Assembly (NCBI RefSeq): GCF_921294215.1 | Contig: NZ_CAKLDM010000002.1 | Location: 992,001 to 1,056,000 of the forward strand | Length of the DNA stretch: 64,000 bases | Reading direction: 5' to 3' | Source: Vibrio marisflavi CECT 7928 | Lineage (GTDB): Bacteria > Pseudomonadota > Gammaproteobacteria > Enterobacterales > Vibrionaceae | In this document: positions 1 to 9,051 of the stretch, one piece after another | Position numbering within the stretch: the first letter of the stretch is position 1 | Layout: each line of letters opens with the position of its first letter | Made by a program: the position numbers and the translations under genes | Notes under the pieces: model-generated | Told to the model about the DNA's origin: nothing | What the model saw: the letters and a program-made list of their open reading frames with translations, nothing else | Database searches by the model: none

Positions 1-509
1 CCAATTTCCGCACCACCATCTTTAAACTGCCAGTATCTGTCTGAAAGATCGTTAAAGCATGCGTAGCCAAACACATACTCCATCGCATTTGCTGCTGAGA
101 TATTTTTGCCTTGCTTACCAATTACCACGGCGAGCTCACCTTCCCAGTCCACTTTTTGGTTCATCTCAGTATATGGAATAGGGTCCATAGCTCCCCATAT
201 GGCAGAGCGAGGTTTAAAGAAAAACATTGGCTCTTTGAGTTCTACTCCAATCTCTTGGTTGTGAGTGCTTGAGTTCGCACCGATGCAAATAATTTTGCCG
301 ATATCAGCGACGCACTCTAAGACGCGATCTATGTCGCCAAGTGGCAGTGCGACTAGATGAGCTTTGTTCAATTGCTTTAATTGATCAGTGTGAGCTTTTA
401 ACGTTGAAATATCTTGAGATGTGACTTGCTCAGTAATATCGTAAATTATTGAACCTTCGAGTAAGCCGAGCCTTGTTGAGGCGTTTTTAACGAAGCGAAT
501 AAATTTCAT
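1..509 (-). CDS. Fumarylacetoacetate hydrolase family protein (partial)
   Basis: Reading the minus strand from an ATG at 509 gives an open frame that runs off the left edge, so only about the first 169 residues are seen. The sequence starts MKFIRFVKNA and later contains DWEGELAVVIGK, the metal-binding glutamate motif of the FAH fold, which hydrolyses C-C bonds in acylpyruvates or isomerises and decarboxylates related diacids. It is transcribed divergently from a LysR gene, which probably controls it. The exact substrate cannot be told from this fragment. It is distinct from the full-length FAH-family gene of the tyrosine operon in this window. Confidence 0.85.
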   Translation of the reverse strand, partial: MKFIRFVKNASTRLGLLEGSIIYDITEQVTSQDISTLKAHTDQLKQLNKAHLVALPLGDIDRVLECVADIGKIICIGANSSTHNQEIGVELKEPMFFFKPRSAIWGAMDPIPYTEMNQKVDWEGELAVVIGKQGKNISAANAMEYVFGYACFNDLSDRYWQFKDGGAEI

Positions 510-614
510 AATTAGTCAGACTTTTGTGTAATAAGTGGTAGAACCGATATTAGCTAATTGGTAATGTTTGCGTAATGAGCAATAATAGAATTGTCTTTTC
601 GAAAAATTAGAATA
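510..614. promoter_or_regulatory. Divergent promoter region, FAH-family gene / LysR gene
   Basis: These 105 bases separate two divergent starts. They hold a short perfect palindrome, ATTAGCTAAT, at 549-558, and are otherwise AT-rich. LysR proteins commonly bind such T-N11-A-like palindromes between themselves and a divergent target. That this is the operator is inferred from position only. Confidence 0.35.
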
Positions 615-1526
615 ATGAAATCTATCGAACCATTACGCTGTTTCGTTAAAGTTGTCGAACAAGGCAGTTTTTCTGGAGCAGCGAAAGAAATGAACATGGC
701 GATATCTTCTGTCTCTCGCTATGTTCAGCTGCTTGAAAGTGAATTGAACAGCTCACTGTTTATCCGTAATACACGTCATATCACCCTTACTGAAATGGGG
801 AGCATGGTTTACCGCCGAGGACTTGAAATCTGCACACAGATTGACAGGTTAGGTGAGTCGGTGGCCGAAAAGCGTCATCAAGTGCAAGGGAAAGTAAAGC
901 TGACAGCACCACTTTGGTTTGGCTCTCATATGATTAGCCCCATTTTAGTAAAACTGAGGCGACAATGGCCCGAATTGTTAGTGCAGATTGACTACAATGA
1001 CAAGGCACGAGATCCGTATGACCAAGAATATGACTTGTATGTGCAAATTACTAACCCCAAAAGCTCATTGCTCATTGCTAGACCCTTAAAATCAGTAGAG
1101 TATTGGCTTTGTGCGAGCCCTGAATATATTTGTGAGCATGGGACAGTGAATGAAATACACAGTTTAACTTCTCATCAATTGCTAAAACAAAGTGCGCCAA
1201 CAGGTTACCAAGGGTGGTATTTCTACGACGAAAAAAATAGATGTGTGCAAATAGATACATCAAAAGGGGAGTTCTCTAGCAATGCATCGATTTCGTTATG
1301 GCAAGCAGCTCTACATCATGCTGGCATCGTTATGTTAGCAAGGAAAATGATCGAAGAAGATGTGGCTAACGGGAAGTTGGTGAGGCTGCTAGAGTCATAC
1401 CGTTGTATACCTTACCCGCAAGACTCTTTTCTTCACTTAGTGTATGCCAAAGGCAAAACACAGGAGCCAAAATGTAAGGTTGTCGTAGACGCGATATTAT
1501 CGGAATTGGGCGCACACTCGCGCTAA
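615..1526 (+). CDS. LysR-family transcriptional regulator
   Basis: The protein is about 303 residues from ATG 615. A TTG at 591 would add eight residues not typical of the family, whereas MKSIEPLRCFVKVVEQGSF is the usual LysR beginning. Residues 1-60 form the winged helix-turn-helix (GSFSGAAKEMNMAISSVSRYV), and the rest is the periplasmic-binding-like effector domain. The tone of the sequence resembles the DNA-binding repressor/activator group that often regulates a divergent catabolic gene. It is divergent from the FAH-family gene ending at 509, its most likely target. The effector is unknown. Confidence 0.88.
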   Translation: MKSIEPLRCFVKVVEQGSFSGAAKEMNMAISSVSRYVQLLESELNSSLFIRNTRHITLTEMGSMVYRRGLEICTQIDRLGESVAEKRHQVQGKVKLTAPLWFGSHMISPILVKLRRQWPELLVQIDYNDKARDPYDQEYDLYVQITNPKSSLLIARPLKSVEYWLCASPEYICEHGTVNEIHSLTSHQLLKQSAPTGYQGWYFYDEKNRCVQIDTSKGEFSSNASISLWQAALHHAGIVMLARKMIEEDVANGKLVRLLESYRCIPYPQDSFLHLVYAKGKTQEPKCKVVVDAILSELGAHSR

Positions 1527-1646
1527 AGAGGCCGGGTTTAATTTGGTTAAGTTATTGCAAAACCCTGAACTTTAAATCTTATTCGTTTCAACAAAGTAGT
1601 ATATTATCTTTAACAGTGCCGGAAGACATGTCGCGAGGGAGCAGCC

Positions 1647-1805
1647 ATGACTAGATTGATTGCAATTGTTTTATTGTCGGCGTTAGCCTATTTGTTATTT
1701 CGTTATCGAACCAATGAAAAGCTGCAAAAAGGAGCAGTTATCGTTTTAGGCTCAGCTCTCCTTATCTATATCGCGTCCATCGTAATCTCAGAGTTGTCCC
1801 GCTAA
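1647..1805 (+). CDS. Small 52-residue membrane protein
   Basis: ATG 1647 follows GAGGGAGCAGCC, a fair ribosome-binding site. The 52-residue product starts MTRLIAIVLLSALAYLLF and has two hydrophobic segments (about residues 3-18 and 29-47) separated by a short basic loop (RYRTNEKLQK). It ends 21 bases before the next gene, also a membrane-anchored protein, so the two are probably co-transcribed. I do not recognise a function. The clean frame, start signal and two-helix pattern make it a likely real gene. Confidence 0.65.
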   Translation: MTRLIAIVLLSALAYLLFRYRTNEKLQKGAVIVLGSALLIYIASIVISELSR

Positions 1806-1826
1806 AGGGTATGAGGAGTAATAAGA

Positions 1827-2567
1827 TTGAACACTCAAAATGAATTGGATGATCAAGAAGACGTTGTGGTTATCGAACAACGTGATAAACGCACTTATGT
1901 ATACATAATTATTGCTTTAATTGTTGGTCTTGCAGTTGGTGGCTTAATTGGATCTACCATGACGGCAAATAAGTGGAAAGCTACCCTTAGCAGAATTGAA
2001 GGCGAATACAAAAATTTGCAGCTACATACTTCGGAACTAGTGACCACAGCGAAAAATAAAGTGGCTGATGCAGATAAAGAATCACAGCAAAAAATGGAAC
2101 AAGCGCTGAAGGATCAAGCAGACAAGTACCTAGCCGAAATTTCCAAGTTAAAAACTCAAGTGACTGAAGTTGAAAAAGTGAATATGTCACTAGAAGAGCA
2201 AGTTTCGACACAGAAGCAAAAAATAGACGCATCTGAGAAAACGATAAGCAAGTTGGATAGGCAAGCTGAAATACAAACAACGATGTTTGAGCACTCGAAA
2301 GAACTGTTCCAAAAAGAAATGAAAGTTAAGCAAGAGCTGGCGTCACTTGAGAAAGAACGTGAGCAATTGGTCCCTACTCTAGATGCGCTAAAAAAAGAGT
2401 GCAATCTGTATTTAGAGGGTACGTCTTGGAACGCGACTTCAGACTCTTGCAACAAAAGGGATGAAGCTCAATCGAGACTGAGTCAGGTCGATCAGTTGAT
2501 TCAAGTACATAAACTGGATCTTAAGCAAATCAATGAACTTACCAGTGAAATAGGGTTATCGAAATAG
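1827..2567 (+). CDS. Membrane-anchored coiled-coil protein
   Basis: The frame opens with TTG 1827 behind GAGGAGTAATAAGA, a good ribosome-binding site; no ATG lies near. The 246-residue product has an acidic N-terminus, one transmembrane helix at about residues 26-45 (YIIIALIVGLAVGGLIGS) and then a long Lys/Glu/Gln-rich coiled coil to the C-terminus with two cysteines near residues 192 and 208. The topology suggests a cell-envelope scaffold with a single membrane anchor. Related proteins are sometimes labelled partitioning proteins because of the coiled coil, which I would not trust. Function unknown. Confidence 0.75.
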   Translation: MNTQNELDDQEDVVVIEQRDKRTYVYIIIALIVGLAVGGLIGSTMTANKWKATLSRIEGEYKNLQLHTSELVTTAKNKVADADKESQQKMEQALKDQADKYLAEISKLKTQVTEVEKVNMSLEEQVSTQKQKIDASEKTISKLDRQAEIQTTMFEHSKELFQKEMKVKQELASLEKEREQLVPTLDALKKECNLYLEGTSWNATSDSCNKRDEAQSRLSQVDQLIQVHKLDLKQINELTSEIGLSK

Positions 2568-2607
2568 TGTAGCTATGATAAATCAAGCTAGTTAGGCTTT
2601 TCATCAA

Positions 2608-2620
2608 TTAGGAGGTGATC
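2608..2620 (+). promoter_or_regulatory. Extended Shine-Dalgarno sequence of fpr
   Basis: TTAGGAGGTGATC matches 12 of 13 bases of the perfect complement of the 16S rRNA 3' end (TAAGGAGGTGATC). The AGGAGG core ends six bases before the ATG at 2622. It fixes the start of the reductase gene and suggests strong translation. Confidence 0.7.
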
Positions 2621-2621
2621 G

Positions 2622-3389
2622 ATGCAGTCAATTCCAAGAGATGTAGTAGTTGGCGAAGTGATTAAAAGGGTAGATTGGACGGATAAGATTTTCACAATCT
2701 GGGTGCGATCTGATGTAGGACCATATAAAGCAGGTCAATTCACCAAACTTGCTTTACCCAACGAGGCTGGCGAGTGGACAAAGCGAGCCTACTCAATGGT
2801 TTCAAGTCACCAACTAACACCTAACGAGCTTGAGTTTCTAATTATTACCGATGACAACGGGACGTTAACGCCTAGGCTAAACCAGCTGTCGGTCGGTGAT
2901 GAAGTTTATGTTGGCAAGACTATCTCGGGCTTTATGACGATTGATGAAATTCCGGACTATGCCAAAGATTTATGGCTGCTTTCTACAGGTACTGCAATCG
3001 GTCCATATTTATCCATTCTAAGAGAAAAAGAAGCTGTGCAGCGATTTAGAAAAATCGTTTTGGTGCATGCCGTCCGCTACGGGAATGAGTTGGTGTATCC
3101 AGAGCTAACTCAACAACTGATTCATCAATATGAAGGTCGACTGTTACATGTTCCTATTATTAGCCGGGAACAAGAGAGTGAAGTTCTACATGGACGCATA
3201 CCGAAGTTACTGCTTAGCGGAGAAATTCAGGCTGAAGCAGCGTTAGATATTTCAGTCGACTATTCATGGGTATACATGTGTGGAAACCCGCAAATGGTGC
3301 GAGATACGGCGGAAACACTCAAGGCATTAGGACTGACTAAACACTTGAGGAAAAAACCTGGACATTTTAGTAGCGAAAATTACTGGTAA
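2622..3389 (+). CDS. fpr: Ferredoxin--NADP+ reductase
   Basis: The 255-residue protein moves electrons between NADPH and ferredoxin or flavodoxin, and in enterobacteria supports radical-SAM enzymes and oxidative-stress recovery. The FAD site motif KRAYSMVSS is at about residues 57-65, and an NADP-binding stretch (LLSTGTAIGPYLSIL) follows near 125. MCGNPQMV lies near 218, and the protein ends in an aromatic residue (SSENYW) that stacks on the flavin in this family. Length and motifs fit the short bacterial Fpr type. It is preceded by an almost perfect Shine-Dalgarno sequence and converges on the histidine kinase gene. Confidence 0.93.
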   Translation: MQSIPRDVVVGEVIKRVDWTDKIFTIWVRSDVGPYKAGQFTKLALPNEAGEWTKRAYSMVSSHQLTPNELEFLIITDDNGTLTPRLNQLSVGDEVYVGKTISGFMTIDEIPDYAKDLWLLSTGTAIGPYLSILREKEAVQRFRKIVLVHAVRYGNELVYPELTQQLIHQYEGRLLHVPIISREQESEVLHGRIPKLLLSGEIQAEAALDISVDYSWVYMCGNPQMVRDTAETLKALGLTKHLRKKPGHFSSENYW

Positions 3390-3425
3390 CGACACGTTTT
3401 ACTAGTAGGTTTTTAAGGCCTTAGG

Positions 3426-5369
3426 CTAATTGATGCTTTGTGATTTTTTGTTTTCTAGCTCTTTAGTAAGGCCTTGTAAATTAATATATTTACTGAGTAC
3501 ATCTCTTAGAACTTCAGGTGTTAATGGCTTCGGAATAAAATCGTTCATTCCAACATCAAAACACTTTTGCTTGTCCTCGCTTATAACATTAGCAGTAACA
3601 GCAATGATAGGAACATGTTTTGCCCATGGCTTACCATTGCTGCGTATTCTTTTGGTTGCTTCAAAGCCGTCTAACTCAGGCATATGGCAGTCCATCAGCA
3701 CTGCATCATACTGATTGTCTAAACACAATAAGATGGCTTCTCGGCCATTTTCTGCAATCTCAACAGGTAGCCCCATATTTCCCAACATGATTTTAATTAC
3801 TTGTTGGTTTACCAGTGTGTCTTCAACTAAAAGTATTCTAGGTGCATTTTCTGGACACGTTATGTGTGATAGGTCAAGCGTAGGCATCTCTGGGTTACTT
3901 GGGAAGTCGCATATATTCTGCAAAGGTTTTTTAGCGCCTTGTTGTCCGATTTTCTGTTGCTCTATTGGTAACACAATTTCGAAGAAAAACTGGCTGCCTA
4001 GTCCTTCCTGACTGACTACCTGTAGCGTTCCGCCCATTAATTCAACAATTTTTTTGCTGATTGCTAAGCCAAGGCCAGTGCCACCGTATTTTCGAGTTGT
4101 GCTGCCGTCGGCTTGTTGAAACTTATCAAAAATATCTTCGAGCTTATCTTTAGCTATGCCTATGCCAGTGTCTCGAACAGAAACCTTCACAGTAGCATTT
4201 TCGTCGCTGATATTTTGTAGTTTTATATCAAGACAAATTGAACCGTTGTCGGTAAATTTGGTGGCATTGCTAAGTAAATTGCTGATGACTTGAGTAAGTC
4301 GAGTTGGGTCACCGTTGAGTAAGTGCGGAATATCTGCTGCGATGTCACAACTAAACTGCAGGCCTTTTTCTTGGGCTTTGATGGTGTAGATATTGGCTTG
4401 TTGCTGGATGATATTGTGTAAGTCAAACGGTGTATTTTCTAGAGTAAAATGCCCAGCCTCTATTTTGGAGAAGTCGAGAATTTCATTGATTATATCAAGT
4501 AAAGTATGTGAGGAAGCATTGAGTACTTGTAGGTACTCTTTTTGTTGTGGAGTGCTGTCTAGGTCTTCTAGCAAAGCAGCAATGCCAATAATGCCGTTCA
4601 TCGGTGTTCGAATCTCATGACTCATATTGGCCAAAAACTCACTTTTCTTTTGGTTTGCGACTTCTGCTTTCTGCTTGGCTGATACAAGCTCCGCATAGCT
4701 TTGGTTGAGTTGGGCGACACAGGTATTGTATTTGTTGGTTAATAGCGTGAGTTCGTCATTAAACCAACGACTTGGTAGGTTTACATGATTTGGTATTGGT
4801 CCTTCAAAATCAGCCATCGCGTCAGACAGCTCACCAATGGGTCTTACAATTAGTTTTATCACAATCAAGATCAAAACTGATACAACTAAAAAGGTCTCAA
4901 TTGCTGTCATCACTAAGATTAACAGGAAATTATTCAATAAGTTGGAATAAATTGGAGCGAGATCTGAGTTAATTGTTAATGTCGCTAGGTTATAAGTTTT
5001 GTCCCCCATTTGGTGGGTCAATTTCCATACACTAATAATGCGATTGTTCTCAACAGGTGTACCAAACGACATTGCTTCACCAAAGTGGTCTTCGATTTTA
5101 ATATATTGAATGCTAGGGTTTTTTAGCAGACCTAAACTCAGGCTAGTCAACTGTTCTCTATCTTCTACCCATAGTGATTGGCTAAAGCTGTTGATATTAC
5201 TGTCTTTGAGCTGTTGTAAATCTTGTTTGAGTTCACTGAGTTCAGCTTTGTAATTCATATAAAAATTAATGGATGCACTAATTAGCGCGAGCACAACACT
5301 TGTGAGGACAGTAACAATCACTAATTGCTTGTCAATTCCTAGCCAACGTTTGTTTTTTCTTTGCGTCAT
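3426..5369 (-). CDS. Hybrid sensor histidine kinase/response regulator
   Basis: From ATG 5369 the protein is 647 residues; TTG 5375 is a slightly longer alternative. Two membrane helices (about 15-37 and 148-174) flank a short periplasmic region. A HAMP-like linker follows, then the H-box [15 protein letters not shown] with the phosphorylated His near 251, an ATPase domain ([11 protein letters not shown] and [14 protein letters not shown]), and a receiver domain (LLVEDT, phosphorylated Asp near 560 in [11 protein letters not shown]). There is no Hpt domain, so a separate phosphotransfer protein is needed. It is divergent from a periplasmic solute-binding protein gene 89 bases away, which may feed it a ligand. 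Confidence 0.9.
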   Translation of the reverse strand: MTQRKNKRWLGIDKQLVIVTVLTSVVLALISASINFYMNYKAELSELKQDLQQLKDSNINSFSQSLWVEDREQLTSLSLGLLKNPSIQYIKIEDHFGEAMSFGTPVENNRIISVWKLTHQMGDKTYNLATLTINSDLAPIYSNLLNNFLLILVMTAIETFLVVSVLILIVIKLIVRPIGELSDAMADFEGPIPNHVNLPSRWFNDELTLLTNKYNTCVAQLNQSYAELVSAKQKAEVANQKKSEFLANMSHEIRTPMNGIIGIAALLEDLDSTPQQKEYLQVLNASSHTLLDIINEILDFSKIEAGHFTLENTPFDLHNIIQQQANIYTIKAQEKGLQFSCDIAADIPHLLNGDPTRLTQVISNLLSNATKFTDNGSICLDIKLQNISDENATVKVSVRDTGIGIAKDKLEDIFDKFQQADGSTTRKYGGTGLGLAISKKIVELMGGTLQVVSQEGLGSQFFFEIVLPIEQQKIGQQGAKKPLQNICDFPSNPEMPTLDLSHITCPENAPRILLVEDTLVNQQVIKIMLGNMGLPVEIAENGREAILLCLDNQYDAVLMDCHMPELDGFEATKRIRSNGKPWAKHVPIIAVTANVISEDKQKCFDVGMNDFIPKPLTPEVLRDVLSKYINLQGLTKELENKKSQSIN

Positions 5370-5458
5370 ATGCAATGTGTTTTATTTGATTTGCTGCTAC
5401 TTTAAAGATAGACGTTCCTGAACATTAGTAAATAACATATAAACAAATGGAGAGGTTT

Positions 5459-6217
5459 ATGAGGTGTGTATCTAAGATAATGTTAGCAAGCATGCTCTCG
5501 TTTGCATCCACATATTCAGTAGCCGAGGCCGTCAACTACTATGTGATAGCGAAACAAGCGCAGCCATTTCAAATTGAAGATCAGTCAGACAATCATTCAG
5601 GGATAGTAACCGACATTGTTAAAGCGATCTTTGCGGATGGAAAGTACGATATCAATTATCATACGTACCCGTTCAATCGTATGATTTCGATTTTGGAAGC
5701 GGGCGGTGAGAAAAACTGGATAACCTATGGCAGCCCAAATTGGGGGAAAGTACAGGCAGAAAACTTGTCTGATCTGCCAATTTACACCGTGAAACATGCT
5801 TTAGTTACTAGCAAAACTGGTGACTTTGAGTTCGAAGGCATGGACTCGATGAAAGGCAAAGGTGTCGTTTTGTTGCATGGTTTTGATTATCCCCAATTGG
5901 TGCCTTATATAAAGTCTGGAGAGGTTGAAGAAATTCGGGTAAAAAATTATCGATCAGCGTTTAAGGTAGTACGTCGTACTCCCGGAGACACCGCCTTTAT
6001 CGAGATGTCTTCTAGGGTCAAATACAACTTAGGTAAGCTAAGCTTGGATGAGACTGATTTCGATATACAAGGCTTTAGCGATGTGATTCCAGACTACAAC
6101 ATCTATTTGGCATTTGATAAAAACATGGATCCGCGAATTCAAGCGTTCATCAATAAGCGACTTGCAGAGCTCACCCAATCGGGCGAAATAGAAACAATAA
6201 TCAGCAAGTACATATAG
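5459..6217 (+). CDS. Periplasmic solute-binding protein, SBP_bac_3-like
   Basis: Start ATG 5459 is chosen because GGAGAGG sits just upstream and the protein then opens with a standard signal peptide (MRCVSKIMLASMLSFASTY, cleavage near AEA); ATG 5447 would consume the ribosome-binding site. The mature part resembles type-3 amino-acid-binding proteins (QPFQIEDQSDNHSGIVTDIVK). No permease or ATPase gene is adjacent, so this is probably not an uptake system. Orphan proteins of this class often act as ligand-binding partners of membrane sensors, and the hybrid kinase is its divergent neighbour. The ligand is unknown. Confidence 0.75.
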   Translation: MRCVSKIMLASMLSFASTYSVAEAVNYYVIAKQAQPFQIEDQSDNHSGIVTDIVKAIFADGKYDINYHTYPFNRMISILEAGGEKNWITYGSPNWGKVQAENLSDLPIYTVKHALVTSKTGDFEFEGMDSMKGKGVVLLHGFDYPQLVPYIKSGEVEEIRVKNYRSAFKVVRRTPGDTAFIEMSSRVKYNLGKLSLDETDFDIQGFSDVIPDYNIYLAFDKNMDPRIQAFINKRLAELTQSGEIETIISKYI

Positions 6218-6247
6218 TCAGCAAGCACACCTAACCATTAAGAACTA

Positions 6248-6277
6248 AAAAGGAGCTTGAATCTTCAAGCTCCTTTT
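6248..6277. terminator. Bidirectional intrinsic terminator
   Basis: AAAAGGAGCTTGAA pairs perfectly with TTCAAGCTCCTTTT across a very tight loop, with A-tract and T-tract on opposite sides. It lies between the converging ends of the solute-binding protein gene and the NADAR-RibA gene, and can stop transcripts from both directions. Confidence 0.85.
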
Positions 6278-6298
6278 ACTTATTCAAATATTTAGCAT

Positions 6299-7351
6299 CT
6301 ATTTAATAAAGGTAGAGTCGAACATATGACCTAGCTTCGAAGCTTTGGTTTGAAGGTAGTTGCGATTGTGAGGGTTATTGCCTTCTTGAAGTGGCACTCT
6401 CTCAACCACATTAATGTTCGCGCGCTGCATCGCTTTGACTTTACGTGGGTTGTTTGTCATCAAACGGACTTGATCAATACCTAAGTAACCTAGAATTCCT
6501 TGGCAGAATTCATAGTTTCTCATATCGGCAGCAAAGCCCAATTGCTCATTGGCCTGAACAGTATCAGCGCCGTCATCTTGCAAATGATAAGCTCGGACTT
6601 TGTTTGATAATCCGATCCCTCTGCCTTCTTGGCGAAGATAGAGCAATACCCCAGCGCCTTCTTCAGAAATATTTTTAAGTGCCTTGGAAAGTTGGAAGCC
6701 GCAATCACATCGTGCGCTGAACAGGGCATCTCCGGTTAAACACTCTGAGTGAAGACGAATTAAGGGAGCTTTAACTTTGCTAATATCGCCATAAACTAGG
6801 GCTAAGTGTTCTTTTTGAGTTGCATGTTCAATGAAAGCATTCATTTGGAATTCGCCCCATTGAGTAGGAAGTTTACAAGCGTCAATAAAGCTCACTAAAT
6901 TGTATGGTTTGGTTTGTTGTAACGTTTCGCGTACATCCATTAGTATTCTCCCAAGGATATTTTTTCCTTTTCCATGTCCTCCATCGCCCCAGAAATCGTC
7001 TTTATGCGAATGCTCTTTGAGCTCTATGCGGCCGGTGTTAACCAATCGATGAGCCAAGCAAGGGTTTTGGATAAACTTTGCTTTAACAATAGACTCCATA
7101 ACGCTGACGCGTATGTCGTACCAGTCAGGGCGGGCATGCTTTTCGTATTTCCTACTTAGCGAAAAAGCAATATCCGGGGTTTTTGCGTTCAATATTTCTT
7201 GTTGAATGATTGAACAAGGAAACTTTTGAGCTTGGTAGTAGTGCTCGCTCGTCGGCCAAACCACGCCTGATACTTCAATATCCACAGGGTAAAAATTAGA
7301 TAAAAATCCATTAGATTCAAATGGTTCATAAAATAGAATTGGATTGTCCAT
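6299..7351 (-). CDS. ribA: NADAR domain - GTP cyclohydrolase II fusion
   Basis: ATG 7351 follows AGGAG with good spacing, giving 350 residues. The N-terminal 145 residues are a NADAR (YbiA/COG3236) domain: [34 protein letters not shown]. YbiA-type domains cleave N-glycosidic bonds, including reactive intermediates of riboflavin synthesis, and some remove ADP-ribose from guanine. The rest is GTP cyclohydrolase II, which opens GTP to begin riboflavin synthesis: zinc ligands Cys204, Cys215 and Cys217 ([17 protein letters not shown]), the [10 protein letters not shown] loop and TNNPRKVKA. This fusion has been linked to damage control in riboflavin biosynthesis. No FMN riboswitch is visible upstream. 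Confidence 0.92.
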   Translation of the reverse strand: MDNPILFYEPFESNGFLSNFYPVDIEVSGVVWPTSEHYYQAQKFPCSIIQQEILNAKTPDIAFSLSRKYEKHARPDWYDIRVSVMESIVKAKFIQNPCLAHRLVNTGRIELKEHSHKDDFWGDGGHGKGKNILGRILMDVRETLQQTKPYNLVSFIDACKLPTQWGEFQMNAFIEHATQKEHLALVYGDISKVKAPLIRLHSECLTGDALFSARCDCGFQLSKALKNISEEGAGVLLYLRQEGRGIGLSNKVRAYHLQDDGADTVQANEQLGFAADMRNYEFCQGILGYLGIDQVRLMTNNPRKVKAMQRANINVVERVPLQEGNNPHNRNYLQTKASKLGHMFDSTFIK

Positions 7352-7959
7352 AATTCTTGCTCCTGACGTTGAACGTAGGTACGCATGAAATTTCACATCA
7401 TCAAATCTCTATGCATCTACAAGAATAAATTTAGTTAGCCAATAATTTATAGTCAAACCGTAAGTTTGGCGAATGAGTTGTCTTTATGTGGGTATATGTG
7501 GCCTATAAGAAGCGGTTGGTTCTCTAATTCCTTGTATTCAATATGGAAATAATTTGGAGCAAAAACACAATTCTTGCGAAAAATATTATTAATTTTGTAA
7601 ATAAAATCTCGTTGCTATCCGGGATGGACAATCAGATTAGTGAAGCAGCTTAGTTCATCTGGTAAAGAATGGCTTAACAGGATGCTATGTTACTTAATTG
7701 TAAGTTCCTGAGCGAGTATCGTTTTCACCTATTGATTCATGAGATCTATAAATCTGTTTATTTTACAGCTACGTAAGTCAGCATTGATTTATACAGCTTA
7801 GGTTTGTTGTCCTTATGTTTCCGATGTAACAAAAACGTTACACTTGATATCTTTTTGAGAATTATTCCTATTTTCTTTTGGAATTATAAATCTTCGCAAA
7901 TTTGTAGCACAGTCTAAGTGTAAGTATTTTTCCATGCGTTTAGTGACAAGGAGTAGATA
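7352..7959. other. 608-base divergent intergenic region
   Basis: This AT-rich gap separates ribA (minus) from hppD (plus). I see no credible small gene, tRNA or FMN riboswitch core. The one clear element is the TyrR-type palindrome at 7825-7842. A 15-base palindrome, CTGTTTATTTTACAG, starts near 7754 but fits no site I know. Promoters of both neighbours must lie here. Confidence 0.5.
7825..7842 (+). promoter_or_regulatory. Candidate TyrR box upstream of hppD
   Basis: TGTAAC-AAAAAC-GTTACA has the TGTAA(A)-N6-(T)TTACA architecture of TyrR/PhhR boxes, with both arms complementary over six bases. It ends 117 bases before the hppD start. TyrR-family proteins sense aromatic amino acids, and in several Gammaproteobacteria they control the homogentisate pathway, so control of this operon by tyrosine or phenylalanine is inferred. 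Confidence 0.6.
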
Positions 7960-9051
7960 ATGAATCAGCCAGAACTATCGAATACTACGGGTAACCCTTT
8001 GGGAACAGACGGTTTTGAATTTGTGGAATACACAGCGGCCACTTCTGAAGGAATAGAACAACTAAAACAGCTTTTTAGTTCGCTCGGGTTCGCTGAGATA
8101 GCAAAACATCGCTCAAAAGACGCGTGGCTATATCGTCAGGGAGACATCAGCTTTATTGTAAATGCGCAGCCGCACAGTCAAGCTGAAGAGTTCGCGAAAG
8201 TGCACGGCCCTTCAGTTTGCGGTATGGCATTTCGCGTACAGGATGCTGCTCAAGCACTAGATTATGCTGTCAGCCAAGAAGCTAAACAATACGTCACAGA
8301 AATTGGTCCAATGGAGCTAAGCATCCCAGCTGTTTATGGCATTGGTGGCAGTCTACTCTATTTCGTAGATCGTTATGGTAGCCAAAGTATTTATGACGTA
8401 GATTTTCGTTTCTATGATGATGCGGAGCAACGCCTAAAAGAGAAAGATGTTGGTCTATATGAGCTTGACCATCTAACACATAATGTTCAGCGTGGTCATA
8501 TGGATACGTGGGCTGGATTTTATGAACGAATTGGCAACTTCAAAGAAATCCGTTATTTCGACATTGAAGGGAAACTAACAGGGTTAGTCAGCCGCGCGAT
8601 GACTGCACCATGTGGAAAAATCCGAATTCCAATCAACGAATCCTCTGATGACAAATCGCAAATTGAAGAGTTTATCCGTGAGTACAACGGTGAAGGTATC
8701 CAACATATCGCATTGACGACGGATGATATTTATCAAACTGTACAGACGCTTCGTGATAGAGGCATGGACTTTATGCCTACACCAGATACTTACTACGAAA
8801 AAGTCGATGCCCGGGTTCAGGGGCATGGTGAAAGCCTTGAGAGTCTGCGGAAACTGAGAATCCTAATTGATGGCGCACCAGAGAAAGATGGCATTCTATT
8901 GCAAATCTTTACCCAAACTGTGATTGGCCCTGTATTTTTTGAAATCATTCAACGTAAAGGAAACGAGGGATTCGGAGAGGGCAACTTTAAAGCGTTGTTT
9001 GAGTCTATTGAGGAAGACCAAATACGCAGAGGAGTGCTAAACGATGCGTAA
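7960..9051 (+). CDS. hppD: 4-Hydroxyphenylpyruvate dioxygenase
   Basis: This 363-residue enzyme converts 4-hydroxyphenylpyruvate, from tyrosine transamination, into homogentisate using non-haem iron and O2. It has the two vicinal-oxygen-chelate halves of the family. Iron-ligand neighbourhoods are visible at ELDHLTHNV (about residue 170), IQHIALTTDDI (about 248) and GPVFFEIIQRKGNEGFGEGNF (about 325-345), the hallmark C-terminal stretch. AAGGAG precedes the ATG. It is first in a four-gene operon and its stop overlaps the hmgA start by eight bases. Loss of the next gene would let homogentisate build up and oxidise to brown pyomelanin. Confidence 0.97.
   Translation: MNQPELSNTTGNPLGTDGFEFVEYTAATSEGIEQLKQLFSSLGFAEIAKHRSKDAWLYRQGDISFIVNAQPHSQAEEFAKVHGPSVCGMAFRVQDAAQALDYAVSQEAKQYVTEIGPMELSIPAVYGIGGSLLYFVDRYGSQSIYDVDFRFYDDAEQRLKEKDVGLYELDHLTHNVQRGHMDTWAGFYERIGNFKEIRYFDIEGKLTGLVSRAMTAPCGKIRIPINESSDDKSQIEEFIREYNGEGIQHIALTTDDIYQTVQTLRDRGMDFMPTPDTYYEKVDARVQGHGESLESLRKLRILIDGAPEKDGILLQIFTQTVIGPVFFEIIQRKGNEGFGEGNFKALFESIEEDQIRRGVLNDA

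Noticed and set aside
7397..7600. A possible FMN riboswitch upstream of the NADAR-ribA gene
   Set aside because: I looked for the conserved AGGG/ACCGGCGG-type core on the minus strand and did not find it.
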